From CALJFL01 sp047633055 (GTDB taxonomy: Bacteria > Pseudomonadota > Gammaproteobacteria > Pseudomonadales > Halieaceae): a stretch of 64,000 bases of DNA. The DNA is taken from positions 1-64,000 of the forward strand of contig JBLIEI010000016.1 of the NCBI GenBank assembly GCA_047633055.1. Direction: 5' to 3'. The notes under the pieces were generated by a model. The model saw only the letters and a program-made list of their open reading frames with translations, was not told the origin of the DNA and ran no database searches. The position numbers and the translations under genes are program-made. This document shows, piece by piece, positions 1 to 8,198 of the stretch (position 1 is its first letter; each line of letters begins with the position of its first letter).

Positions 1-2
1 CC

Positions 3-197
3 AATGCAGTTAAGGCCACCTTCTGCAATATGGCGAAGTTGAGCAAGGGCGCTTATGCCCATTTTGACCAAAATAGTGCTGACACCCTGGCTGGATTATT
101 GGGTGCAGTGGCAAGCTACGCTGCCGGCGGCCACACGGCATTGGAGAACATAAACAGCGACGGTGCTAAACTGCTGCTTCGCCAACTAAAGCCCTGA
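3..197 (+). CDS. C-terminal end of a probable vWA-domain protein (partial)
   Basis: An open frame enters from the left edge and stops with TGA at 195-197, giving 64 codons that end in LLLRQLKP. The visible part is an alpha/beta, Ala/Gly-rich tail (AKLSKGAYAHFD, LLGAVASYAAGG) that resembles the end of von Willebrand factor A-type proteins found next to J-domain genes in gammaproteobacteria. The MIDAS motif would lie outside the window, so the family call is inferential. The stop lies 8 nt before the GTG of the J-domain gene, so the two are probably cotranscribed. Confidence 0.55.
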   Translation, partial: NAVKATFCNMAKLSKGAYAHFDQNSADTLAGLLGAVASYAAGGHTALENINSDGAKLLLRQLKP

Positions 198-205
198 GAC
201 CTTAA

Positions 206-916
206 GTGCCAAGATTCATCTTATTACTAGCCATTGCCGCCGTTCTATACATTCTGTTTCGACGAGCCCAATCGGTACCACCACACAAACGCCGCTCTGA
301 ATATATGAAGCTGGGGCTGGCGACAGCACTCGTCATTGTCATTGCCCTGACAATCGCAGGCAAGATGCATTGGCTAGGGGCGGCTGCCACTGGCATGTTG
401 GTGCTTGCCAGACAATCGCTGCCCTCGCTGATTCGCTTCTTTCCGATGCTGGCATCGCTCAAAGGACGGGGCGGCCCCAGTGCCGGGCAAACTTCCACTG
501 TAGCCACAGACATTCTGAGCATGCACCTGGACCACGATACAGGGGCCTTAAATGGCGAGGTTCTCATGGGGCGCCATAAGGACTGGCGCTTAAGTGATAT
601 GGATCGCGAGCAACTTGAAGATCTGCTGAACTATTGTCGAGGAGAAGACAACGATTCCGTACAGCTACTGGCCAGCTACCTCCAGCAACGGTTCCCGGGA
701 GAAAGTGGTTTTGAGCCTGGCTCAGCCCAACCGGCTGACACTACCAATATGACGCGAGAGGAGGCCTTAGCCGTCTTGGGTGTGGAGGAAGATGCCGATA
801 AGGAAGCAATAGTCAGTGCCCACCGAAGCCTGATGCAAAAGCTACATCCTGACCGCGGCGGGAATCACTATTTGGCAGCAAAGGTTAATCAGGCCAAGGA
901 CTTTTTAGTGGGCTAA
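206..916 (+). CDS. Membrane-anchored J-domain (DnaJ-like) protein
   Basis: A 236-residue protein starting with GTG. The N-terminus has hydrophobic segments at about residues 3-18 and 36-70, so it is membrane-anchored. A compact J-domain fills the C-terminus (about 183-236), with the HPDRGG motif that stimulates the ATPase of Hsp70/DnaK. The glycine-rich and zinc-finger parts of true DnaJ are missing, and the layout (membrane anchor, central acidic region, C-terminal J-domain) recalls TIM14/DjlA-type co-chaperones. It follows the vWA-like gene by 8 nt. The likely role is recruiting DnaK to the inner membrane; the client is unknown. Confidence 0.8.
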   Translation: MPRFILLLAIAAVLYILFRRAQSVPPHKRRSEYMKLGLATALVIVIALTIAGKMHWLGAAATGMLVLARQSLPSLIRFFPMLASLKGRGGPSAGQTSTVATDILSMHLDHDTGALNGEVLMGRHKDWRLSDMDREQLEDLLNYCRGEDNDSVQLLASYLQQRFPGESGFEPGSAQPADTTNMTREEALAVLGVEEDADKEAIVSAHRSLMQKLHPDRGGNHYLAAKVNQAKDFLVG

Positions 917-1006
917 AAAATCGCATTCGTTCGCCCTAGCAGGCTGGCCAGAAGGCGGCCAAATGCTTACACTGCGCGCCTTAGCAGGCAAAGGCTTCAA
1001 GCAACC

Positions 1007-1348
1007 ATGAATGAACTATTTGTAATCAGAAATCAGCTCGGCCACTACTGGGGCAAGTCGAAGATGTGGGTGGATGGCAATGATCCTAAAGCCAGCATGC
1101 GACTGAAGCATCACGATGAAGCCCTGAACACTCTGTTTGAGCTAAGTTCCAAAGACGTTGAGTTGCGCGGCGAGATTCTGCCCGTTGAACTGAACAGCCG
1201 CGGCTATCCAGTGCTGGAGGTCAGTGCGGTGCCACTACCAGAGATACCCGCTGTCGAAGATGCTGGAGAAATAGCAATAGCCAATGACGTCAGCGCAACC
1301 CCCGATACTGAAAACACCACTACAGATGGCGAATCCGTTACTGCCTAG
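1007..1348 (+). CDS. Hypothetical protein, 113 aa
   Basis: A 113-residue soluble protein that I cannot assign to a family. The first 70 residues look folded (VIRNQLGHYWGKSKMW, then a helix and a beta-rich segment). The last 40 are acidic and Thr/Ala-rich with low complexity, like a disordered tail. There is no signal peptide or membrane segment. It is a single gene between the J-domain gene and a convergent EthD-domain gene. The 90 nt in front of it hold a short inverted repeat (TGGCC/GGCCA around 948-961) but no clear promoter, and the ribosome binding site is weak. Confidence 0.6.
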   Translation: MNELFVIRNQLGHYWGKSKMWVDGNDPKASMRLKHHDEALNTLFELSSKDVELRGEILPVELNSRGYPVLEVSAVPLPEIPAVEDAGEIAIANDVSATPDTENTTTDGESVTA

Positions 1349-1391
1349 TCCTGGTAAGCACTGAGAATGCCATCCGAACATTTGCTGGGGC

Positions 1392-2102
1392 CTAATGTGT
1401 CACGGATTTAAGCAGATACTCACTCATGGGAATAACCTCGATACGTTCGAAATCGATAAAGCGCGAGCAACTGGCCAGCAGAGTATTCATCTTAGCCCCC
1501 AATCCGGCATCATCCTCTACCCCATAAAACGCATAATCTGATGTCATGGCGGCTTCCGGGAAGTTCTCTTCTACCAGCGCACTAACAGGCGCGGCATTTT
1601 TCGACAGCGGACGGACGATGACATTCTGGCGATAGGCAAATGTTGCCTGCGTTTCGATGGCGACAGCCGTATGCTGCCCTTGCCACAAGTCCAACCACTG
1701 CACCACTGACAAATGGTCTGGACGCTGCATCAACACTACCTGGCAAAATCCTGGCGTTCTGCCGGCAATGGGCGCCGGCCGCGCTGCGTCGGCCAATTGA
1801 TCCGATTCGGTGACAAGATAGCAACTTTGAGCGGCACTCAGCTGCACCAGGCTTTGCAACAGCATCGCGTGCTCGGCCACCGCATCAACCCAAACTGAAA
1901 GCACCGCGTCAGGCGGTGCATCCGCTGTGGCGATCCGCCGACCTTCGGCGGTGGCAACATTACTGTCCACGACCGTAAGCCGCAAACCGCGCACTGCGAC
2001 ACTGGATAACCATTGCGAATTAGCCAGCTCGAGCAGCTGATCGCGAAAGTCATCGCCATCAACCGCCTTCGGGCGCCACAGACAAATAATTAATTTTTCC
2101 AA
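1392..2102 (-). CDS. EthD-domain (dimeric alpha/beta barrel) protein
   Basis: A 236-residue cytoplasmic protein. Its layout, two ferredoxin-like halves with a central stretch containing RPDHLSVVQWLDLWQGQHT, fits EthD-type dimeric alpha/beta-barrel proteins. In such proteins a conserved DxxxFxxxW/H-rich strand-helix forms the core. EthD proteins accompany oxidative degradation of ethers, aromatics or steroids, but the biochemical role is rarely known. It lies 34 nt downstream of an SDR gene on the same strand and is probably cotranscribed with it. Confidence 0.6.
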   Translation of the reverse strand: MEKLIICLWRPKAVDGDDFRDQLLELANSQWLSSVAVRGLRLTVVDSNVATAEGRRIATADAPPDAVLSVWVDAVAEHAMLLQSLVQLSAAQSCYLVTESDQLADAARPAPIAGRTPGFCQVVLMQRPDHLSVVQWLDLWQGQHTAVAIETQATFAYRQNVIVRPLSKNAAPVSALVEENFPEAAMTSDYAFYGVEDDAGLGAKMNTLLASCSRFIDFERIEVIPMSEYLLKSVTH

Positions 2103-2136
2103 CTGAGTGGTCTCCCAGGCGCAGTGTCAGATAGCG

Positions 2137-2907
2137 CTAGACGATTTGGGGCGGGGTGATCGTAGCGGCGTTGTCGATGAGCATTTCCGCCCCGTTCACA
2201 AATCGGGATTCATCTGACACCAGATACAACACCAGATTGGCGATATCTTCGGGGTCGCACATATTGGCTGCGCTGGCCAGGGCGTCTATCTCCTCCTGGG
2301 AAGCGGTGTCATTGCCTGTGGCCACCTTAACAATCATGGGTGTGGCTACGCCGTCGGGGTGAATAGAGTTACAGCGCACCCCATTGCCCTGCTCTTTGCA
2401 GTACATTGCGACACTTTTAGTGAGAGCCCGAACCGCTCCTTTGCTGGCACCGTAGGCCACGCAAAAAGACATACCCTGCATCGCCGATACCGAAGACATG
2501 TTAACGATAGCGCCGCCGCCAGTGGCGGTCATCGCCGGAATCGCATGCTTACACCCCAGAAATACGCCCTCACTGTTTACCGCATTTATTTTACGCCAGT
2601 CAGCCAATGCCGTATCAACTACGCTGCCCAGCAACATCAACCCGGCGTTGTTGACCAGAATATCCAAACGCCCGAACTCCACCACGGTCGCATCGACGAC
2701 CTGCCGCCAATTGTCTTCATCAGTGACGTCCAGACGCATAAATATCGCAGCATCTCCCAGCTCATCCGCAAGGGCATTACCGTCAGCCTCGTTAAGATCG
2801 GCAATGACGACCTTGGCGCCCTCCTGGACCAGTAGACGGGCATCGGCCTTGCCCATACCGCTGGCCGCCCCGGTAATAAGTGCCACTTTGTCGCTGACTC
2901 GCCCCAT
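2137..2907 (-). CDS. Short-chain dehydrogenase/reductase (SDR)
   Basis: A 256-residue classical SDR that should carry out NAD(P)-dependent oxidoreduction of an alcohol/ketone pair. The cofactor motif is TGAASGMG near residue 13, with a conserved Asp after the second strand (VVIADLNEA), which favours NAD(H). NNAG is near residue 88, and the catalytic Ser and YxxxK appear as NMSSVS and YGASK. The C-terminal loop is typical of hydroxysteroid/3-oxoacyl reductase-like SDRs. The substrate is not readable. It forms a probable pair with the EthD gene. TCTAGGAG lies just upstream of the ATG as ribosome binding site. Confidence 0.85.
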   Translation of the reverse strand: MGRVSDKVALITGAASGMGKADARLLVQEGAKVVIADLNEADGNALADELGDAAIFMRLDVTDEDNWRQVVDATVVEFGRLDILVNNAGLMLLGSVVDTALADWRKINAVNSEGVFLGCKHAIPAMTATGGGAIVNMSSVSAMQGMSFCVAYGASKGAVRALTKSVAMYCKEQGNGVRCNSIHPDGVATPMIVKVATGNDTASQEEIDALASAANMCDPEDIANLVLYLVSDESRFVNGAEMLIDNAATITPPQIV

Positions 2908-3154
2908 TACAATTTTCTCCTAGAAAGTTCTAAAATCACATTCAACACCTACTGCAACCACTGCGCCGAGCAGTTAAGCAAATGCCTGCACAAAGCTCAA
3001 TTCCTCTTCGCGTAAAGCGCCCTCAGGGATATCCAGTTGAACTAAACCAACCCGAATAACCTATGCGCCGAGTACAAGCATGCGCTCGCGCGATTGCTGC
3101 AGGCGTAGTATTCTTGACTTTATTTATTTTATAAACATCACATTGGAGTCAACT

Positions 3155-3874
3155 ATGTCAGATCAAGCCAAGCCATCGAGCCTTATCAACTGGGTAGGTT
3201 ATCTGGGAACCACTATGCTGGTGTTACTGCCGTTGTCAGTCATCACGGTCCGCTCCGGCGTTTGGCAGCAAGGTTTGTTACTCTTTGCTCTGGCCTGCCT
3301 GGGTTCGGCTGTGTTGTTGGTGCTGTGCTTAATTCTGCTGGCGCTGCCCCGATTTGCCGATAAAAGGACTGCCATTCTCAAACGCAGTGTCTGGCTCGTG
3401 CCTGGCAGTGTTCTGTTATTAACACTCTCTGGCGGCGGCGACGTGCCACCGATCCACGACATCTCCACAGATACTGACAACCCGCCAGCATTTATCGCTG
3501 CTGTAGAAGCCAGGGGAGACAGTAGCAACAGTCTGGACACCACTGCTGAGACCGTCGCCCAACAAATAACCGCCTACCCTGACATCACGACTTTAACCTC
3601 CGGGCTGGATGCGGAGCAGGCTTATGCGAGGGCCCTGGCCACGGCCGAAGACCTCGGCTGGGAAGTGTTAGCCAAGTACCCGAGCAACGGTATGATTGAG
3701 GCGGTGGCGACTACAGCCGTCATGGCATTCAAGGACGACATCGCAATTCGAGTAAGTGCAACGGAAGGAGGTTCAGTGATTGACGTGAGATCGGTCTCCC
3801 GGGTTGGCCTTAGCGATCTGGGTGCCAATGCCAAACGCATTCGAGCTTTTCTCGATCAGTTCAGCGCAGGGTAA
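3155..3874 (+). CDS. DUF1499 membrane protein
   Basis: A 239-residue protein with a DUF1499 domain in the C-terminal half. The family signature DVRSVSRVGLSDLGANA precedes a terminal helix. The N-terminal 110 residues hold three hydrophobic segments (about 13-30, 36-60 and 78-92), so the DUF1499 domain probably faces one side of the inner membrane. I chose the ATG at 3155 because GGAG lies 7 nt ahead (3144-3147); the frame is open to 3080 but lacks such a site there. The molecular function of DUF1499 is not established. It stands alone between two convergent SDR-containing units. Confidence 0.75.
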   Translation: MSDQAKPSSLINWVGYLGTTMLVLLPLSVITVRSGVWQQGLLLFALACLGSAVLLVLCLILLALPRFADKRTAILKRSVWLVPGSVLLLTLSGGGDVPPIHDISTDTDNPPAFIAAVEARGDSSNSLDTTAETVAQQITAYPDITTLTSGLDAEQAYARALATAEDLGWEVLAKYPSNGMIEAVATTAVMAFKDDIAIRVSATEGGSVIDVRSVSRVGLSDLGANAKRIRAFLDQFSAG

Positions 3875-4000
3875 TCCTCAGTCTGGAATGAATCATCTCA
3901 GCGCAAAGGTTTTATAACGGGTACTGTTGCTCGCCCTTTCGTGCAGCAAGATCGAAACACAATAACTGCAGTACGCCCACTCAATAGACCTGGGCGCTCT

Positions 4001-4750
4001 TCAGGATAGAGTGCCACCATCAACCCGGATTTCCTCGCCAGTTATATGAATACCGTCTGCTGAGGCCAGCAGCGCAATAGTGCCTGCGACAGCCTCTGGC
4101 TCAACAGCGCCTGTGAGGGACACCACCCGGGGTATCAACTCAAAATCCATGGTGTCCGGATATTCAATACCGCGGGTCATGCCTGTTTTTATATCCCCTG
4201 GACAAACACAGTTAGCGCGCACCCCTCGCTTGCCGTATTCAATAGCGATGCTGCGGGTCATGGACAACACACCGCCCTTACTGGCCGAATAAGCGGCTCC
4301 GCTGGGCAAGCCCGCAAGAGCCGCCGTCGAGGCCGCATTGACAATACTGCCACGAGTCTTCACCAGATGCGGCAGCGTCTCCCGACAAAGTAGCATGGTG
4401 CCGGTAAGGTTCACCGCAATAATCTTATTCCAATCATCAAGCTGTAATTTCTCGGTATCATCAAAGCGTAAGATACCTGCCATATTGACCAGGGCGTAGA
4501 GACTGCCATAGCGGGCTACACATTCTGACACTATCGCCTCGACCTGCTCCACCCGGCTGACATCACACTGTGACGCGCTGGCCGTACCCCCGCTAGCCTC
4601 TATCTCCGCAACCAGTTCCGCCAACGGCTGTTCATGTAAGTCTACACAGAACACCGCGCCACCCTCGGCCGCAATGCGTACTGCTGCAGCACGACCGATA
4701 CCACTGCCGGCACCTGTTACCAGCACCACTTTATTGTCGAATCGTTGCAT
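4001..4750 (-). CDS. Short-chain dehydrogenase/reductase (SDR)
   Basis: A 249-residue classical SDR: TGAGSGIG cofactor loop near residue 12, Asp after strand 2 (VFCVDLHE, suggesting NAD), catalytic Ser in NAAST, and YSASK. The usual NNAG is NMAG here, a conservative change seen in some members. The ATG at 4750 was chosen because the SDR fold begins there; an in-frame extension to 4918 encodes no recognisable protein. It resembles 3-oxoacyl/hydroxysteroid reductases. It is divergent from the ketosteroid-isomerase-like gene, with 298 nt between them in which I see no gene. Confidence 0.83.
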   Translation of the reverse strand: MQRFDNKVVLVTGAGSGIGRAAAVRIAAEGGAVFCVDLHEQPLAELVAEIEASGGTASASQCDVSRVEQVEAIVSECVARYGSLYALVNMAGILRFDDTEKLQLDDWNKIIAVNLTGTMLLCRETLPHLVKTRGSIVNAASTAALAGLPSGAAYSASKGGVLSMTRSIAIEYGKRGVRANCVCPGDIKTGMTRGIEYPDTMDFELIPRVVSLTGAVEPEAVAGTIALLASADGIHITGEEIRVDGGTLS

Positions 4751-5048
4751 AAGATAGAGTTCCAGAAAGCAAGGCACACCAGCATGCCCGTAGTAGCGGG
4801 AGAGGGTCAACCACAGCGGTTTGACGCAATGAACCACAGGCGAAATAGCCAATCTACAACGCAATCCGCCCGATTGGATCATATTCGCTGGCCCCATAGA
4901 CCCTTGCCCCTGCCGCACGCACCCTTAGGATGGTTAGTAAAAGGTACTCAAGGCAATATCCTGAAGCGAGAGGTAGACCTTCAGCCCTAGCAACAGCTGC
5001 GCTGGAATTATAAAAACCGAAAACAATTTATCTGACAGGAATCAGACT

Positions 5049-5402
5049 ATGGAAAACAGCGTGAAAGTGACCGCCGTAAACCGCTATGTGGAAGCGTTTG
5101 AAAAAGCCGATATCGACATCATCAGGGATATTTATGCCGCCGATGCGGTAGTGGAAGACCCCGTGGGTAAAGACACTTATGCCGGTATGGATGCTATCTG
5201 TACATTTTACGAGTCAGCCTTGGGCTCCGGTGCCAAACTTGAACTCACTGGCAGTCCACGCTGCGCCGGCAATACGGTCGCATTTCCATTCAAGGCTACG
5301 GTGCAGGGAATGACGATTGAAATTATCGACGTGTTCGAATTCAACAGCGAGGGCAAAGTCGTGAGCATGCGGGCTTACTGGGGAGAAGATAACGTCACTT
5401 AA
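5049..5402 (+). CDS. Ketosteroid isomerase-like (SnoaL/NTF2 fold) protein
   Basis: A 117-residue NTF2-fold protein strikingly similar to bacterial steroid Delta5-3-ketoisomerase. Tyr13, Asp37 (in VEDPVG) and Asp94 (in IIDVFEF) fall where the catalytic Tyr14/Asp38/Asp99 triad of the Comamonas enzyme lies, and KVVSMRAYWGE closes the fold as in that family. It could move a double bond in a 3-oxo steroid or a related beta,gamma-unsaturated ketone. AGGA lies 8 nt before the ATG. Two SDRs and an EthD protein nearby are compatible with steroid or terpenoid metabolism. The real substrate is not shown by the sequence. Confidence 0.78.
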   Translation: MENSVKVTAVNRYVEAFEKADIDIIRDIYAADAVVEDPVGKDTYAGMDAICTFYESALGSGAKLELTGSPRCAGNTVAFPFKATVQGMTIEIIDVFEFNSEGKVVSMRAYWGEDNVT

Positions 5403-5480
5403 ACCTGCACAAATCTGCCCAAATCTGCACAAACTGGTACAAATCGGTACAAACTGGTACAAATCGGTACAAACTAGGTC
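5401..5480. repeat. Eight-unit 10-bp tandem repeat
   Basis: Eight consecutive 10-bp units run with no indel, beginning at the stop codon of the isomerase-like gene. All start with AAA and most end in GCAC or GTAC. Units 4-7 form two copies of a 20-bp double unit (AAACTGGTAC then AAATCGGTAC). The period equals about one helical turn, so the A-tracts lie on one DNA face. There are no unique spacers, so it is not a CRISPR array. Confidence 0.9.
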
Positions 5481-5527
5481 TGTAGAGCCTTTTTTCGCTC
5501 GAATAAACGCGAAATCCCTCTCTTTTT

Positions 5528-5543
5528 GGTGACCTAGCTCACA
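5528..5543. promoter_or_regulatory. CRP/Vfr-like binding site
   Basis: GTGA (5529-5532), six bases, TCAC (5539-5542), followed by A, match the core of the cAMP-CRP consensus. The site lies 77 nt before the ATG of the HD-GYP-like gene. A perfect GTGA-N6-TCAC is expected about once by chance in 64 kb, so its position in the leader of a signalling operon is the main support. Confidence 0.45.
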
Positions 5544-5619
5544 GTTATTGCGCTAATTGCTCGACCAGGTCCACAGCTGAACTTAGTGTGTAGGGGATCG
5601 GTTCGCACTTGGAAGAAAA

Positions 5620-6801
5620 ATGCGGTTAGTGGAAATACAGGCGATGAGTCTTGAGCCAGGGATGTTCGTCGCAGAAATCGATAGACCTTGGCTAGAAACA
5701 CCATTTTCCCTGCAGGGTTTTGTAGTTCGTGATTACGACGACATAGAGTTCATCTCTAAATATGTCCAGCACGTCTTCGTCGATGCGGAATACAAAGGCA
5801 CCCAGACATTTCTAGGCTTGGCTACATGCCCCACTGCTCGCAACACCACTGCTTGTTTAGCCCTAAAAACCGAGTTCCAGCAAACCAAAGTCTCTTTTGA
5901 ATCGGCCACCGCGACACTCGACAAGGTCTTCGAATCGCTGCGTAAAAGCCGACCTACCGATATCAACGCGGTGAAAGAAGCGGTCAATCCATTGATCGAA
6001 GGCGTGTTTCGCAATGAGGAAGCTGTGGCCGCCCTGCTGCGTCTGAAGGCGAGCGGCGATTACCTCTATAACCACGGCATCTCCATGGCTATTTGGGGGG
6101 TAATTGTTGGCAAGCACATAGGCTTGCACAGGAATGAACTGGAGAAACTCGCCATAGGTTGCGCCATGTGCAATGTTGGCATGACCGAATTGCCGGCAGA
6201 AATACTCCATACACCGCACAAACTCACTCATAAACAACGCAAGATCGTAGAGGCTCATCCAAAACTCGGTGCTGAAATGATCATGGAGTCAGGTCATGTT
6301 GACTTCGAAATTATCGCAATTATTGAAAACCATCACGAGCGGATGGATGGCTCTGGCTATCCCAGGGGTATGGAGGGTGCATCCATCCCGCTGTTGGCAC
6401 GCATAGCCGGACTCGCAGATACTTATGATGCGATGATCACAGCGCGCCCCTATGCGCATCCAAAAACGTCCCACGAGGCCGCACAGGAGCTTATAGATGC
6501 GAAGGGCTGCCTATTTCAGGAATCATTAGTAGAGCAATTTATCCAGGCGATTGGCCTGTTTCCTACCGGCACTTTAGTGGAGCTAAATAGTGGTGAAGTC
6601 GCCATCGTAGTGAGACAGAACGATAGCCGCCGCCTGAAGCCTGAGGTCGTCGTCGTATTGGACGAAACCAAGCAACCCAAAGATGAGCTGGAGATTATCG
6701 CATTGGCACATCAGGACTGCGACATTGCAACAGCGCGTTGGATTGGTCGTGAGCTGCTAGCGGGTTCTTTCGGGGTCAACAGTGAAGACTACTTCATATG
6801 A
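5620..6801 (+). CDS. Degenerate HD-GYP (CN-GYP) domain protein
   Basis: A 393-residue protein with an N-terminal DUF3391-like region (about 1-130) and an HD-GYP domain (about 145-305). HD-GYP enzymes hydrolyse c-di-GMP with a bi-/trinuclear metal site. Here His152, His213, His238-His239 (HHERMDGSGYP) and Asp267 remain, but the HD dyad is Cys184-Asn185 and the following DIGK is NVGM. It is therefore probably not a phosphodiesterase and may be a c-di-GMP sensor or interaction partner, like the YN-GYP protein PA2572 of Pseudomonas aeruginosa. GGAAG precedes the ATG. The next gene overlaps it by 4 nt (ATGA), implying translational coupling. Confidence 0.85.
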   Translation: MRLVEIQAMSLEPGMFVAEIDRPWLETPFSLQGFVVRDYDDIEFISKYVQHVFVDAEYKGTQTFLGLATCPTARNTTACLALKTEFQQTKVSFESATATLDKVFESLRKSRPTDINAVKEAVNPLIEGVFRNEEAVAALLRLKASGDYLYNHGISMAIWGVIVGKHIGLHRNELEKLAIGCAMCNVGMTELPAEILHTPHKLTHKQRKIVEAHPKLGAEMIMESGHVDFEIIAIIENHHERMDGSGYPRGMEGASIPLLARIAGLADTYDAMITARPYAHPKTSHEAAQELIDAKGCLFQESLVEQFIQAIGLFPTGTLVELNSGEVAIVVRQNDSRRLKPEVVVVLDETKQPKDELEIIALAHQDCDIATARWIGRELLAGSFGVNSEDYFI

Positions 6802-7985
6802 TTCCCTCCCCTACCAGTAATGTTCTGGGGCTTATCGAGCTGGTTGACTCCGACGGACTATGCGACACGTACGGACCAGACTCTTTCAAAGACTTGCGCA
6901 ACGTTTTCGTCGATCGCCTAAAACACTGGACGCGCGAAAATGATCACTGGAATATGCTGGGTAATGACCGCTTTTGTGTGGTTTTGGATGGCGTTAGCAG
7001 CCGAGCGCAGATTGAACTGGCGGCCGCAAAACTGGAGCGTATGTTCGAAGAGCCCCACTACATTTTTAATACGCCGGTAAAAATGGAGATCAAAGCGGGT
7101 TTCGCCAACGTCCGCTCGAATGCTACGGATACCGATGCCGCCGTGCGCCAGGCCAGTATGGCCTTGCATGAGGCCCGCAAATCACCCCAGGGGTTTGCCG
7201 TTTACAGTCCTCAGTGCGAGCAGTCCTACGTCGATAAACGTCAGTTAGTCAGAGAGCTCGAAACTGCCGTAGAAGTAGGCGAGCTGGAGCTTTACTATCA
7301 GCCCAAGATTCATGCGGGTTTTCGGTCTCTGGTGGGTGCCGAAGCATTAATGCGCTGGCACACCAAAGACGGCACGGTGCGTCACCCCGACGAATTTATG
7401 CCCGTGGCCGAAAGAAATGATGTCATTCGACCCATGACCTGGTGGGCAATAAAGTCTGCTGTATCACGCCTCGCTCGCTGGCCTGAGCACCTGTCAATTT
7501 CGGTAAATGTCACCCCCACACTACTGCTAGATGATGAAATACTGGCAGTAGTAGGAGATTCTCTGGATATCTACGGCGTGAAGCCTGAGCGCCTGACCCT
7601 GGAAGTGACCGAGAGCATTATGGTGCAGAATCAGAAGATCATGCTGAATAAACTGGCGCAAATCCGGGGCATGGGCGCACGAATTTCAATCGACGATTTT
7701 GGCACCGGCTTCTCGTCACTGGCATATTTTCGCGACCTGCCCGCGGACGAAATAAAAATCGACAAATGTTTCGTAATACCCATGTTAAAATCTGAAAAAG
7801 ACCGGGCCATCGTCAAAGCGGTAATTGATCTGGCCCACAACTTTTCCCTTAAGGTGGTCGCCGAGGGTGTCGAAACCGAAGAAATTACTAAAGAACTGGC
7901 CAGTATGCGTTGCGACGTTCTTCAGGGCTTTGCCTACGATGCACCACTGCTCGTTCAGGATTTCGAAAAACGCTACCTCTACTGA
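6798..7985 (+). CDS. c-di-GMP phosphodiesterase: degenerate GGDEF + EAL
   Basis: A 395-residue cytoplasmic protein. The N-terminal GGDEF-like domain (about 1-135) has LGNDRF (54-59) in place of GGDEF and cannot be a cyclase. The EAL domain (about 145-390) keeps the metal and catalytic residues: E182 in EALMRW, N237, E269 (EVTES), D299-D300 (DDFGTG), K320 and E356/E359 (VVAEGVET). It should hydrolyse c-di-GMP to pGpG. Its ATG overlaps the stop of the CN-GYP gene, so the two products are probably made together and may interact. There is no sensory or membrane domain; input may come from the partner protein. Confidence 0.9.
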   Translation: MIPSPTSNVLGLIELVDSDGLCDTYGPDSFKDLRNVFVDRLKHWTRENDHWNMLGNDRFCVVLDGVSSRAQIELAAAKLERMFEEPHYIFNTPVKMEIKAGFANVRSNATDTDAAVRQASMALHEARKSPQGFAVYSPQCEQSYVDKRQLVRELETAVEVGELELYYQPKIHAGFRSLVGAEALMRWHTKDGTVRHPDEFMPVAERNDVIRPMTWWAIKSAVSRLARWPEHLSISVNVTPTLLLDDEILAVVGDSLDIYGVKPERLTLEVTESIMVQNQKIMLNKLAQIRGMGARISIDDFGTGFSSLAYFRDLPADEIKIDKCFVIPMLKSEKDRAIVKAVIDLAHNFSLKVVAEGVETEEITKELASMRCDVLQGFAYDAPLLVQDFEKRYLY

Positions 7986-7994
7986 GCCGCAAAC

Positions 7995-8120
7995 ATGAGC
8001 AAGAAGAACCTGATGATTGCCATTCTATCGCTGCTGCTAATAACTGTTGCTGTGACTCAGTTTATTCCCGAAACTGCAAGTAAAAACCCAACGCCTTCAC
8101 TGAGTAACGCGCTTCGCTAA
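7995..8120 (+). CDS. Small single-span membrane peptide (41 aa)
   Basis: A 41-codon frame 9 nt after the EAL gene. It has a positive N-terminus (MSKKN), one hydrophobic stretch of about 17 residues (LMIAILSLLLITVAVTQF) and a short polar tail ending in SLSNALR. This is the layout of an inner-membrane miniprotein or a lipobox-less signal anchor. The ribosome binding site is weak (GAG 8 nt upstream). No family is recognised. Being directly downstream of the EAL gene, it may be cotranscribed and could anchor or modulate the c-di-GMP proteins. Confidence 0.4.
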   Translation: MSKKNLMIAILSLLLITVAVTQFIPETASKNPTPSLSNALR

Positions 8121-8198
8121 TTCGCATTCTGATAGTCTCCACGTGAGCGCACTACGCTAAAGATTCCACCCTGGTCTGGCTACTGCTAGACTCAAGGT

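Noticed and set aside
3..916. Tellurite-resistance (Ter)-like vWA cluster
   Set aside because: Only a vWA-like tail and a J-domain protein are present; no TerD/TerC genes.
2359..2835. 158-codon plus-strand frame
   Set aside because: Lies inside the SDR gene on the other strand and has no recognisable fold.
4745..4990. 81-codon plus-strand frame in the 298-nt gap between the SDR and isomerase-like genes
   Set aside because: Basic, low-complexity, no ribosome site and overlaps the SDR start; more likely regulatory spacer.
5401..5480. CRISPR array
   Set aside because: Units are contiguous 10-mers with no unique spacers, and no cas genes are present.
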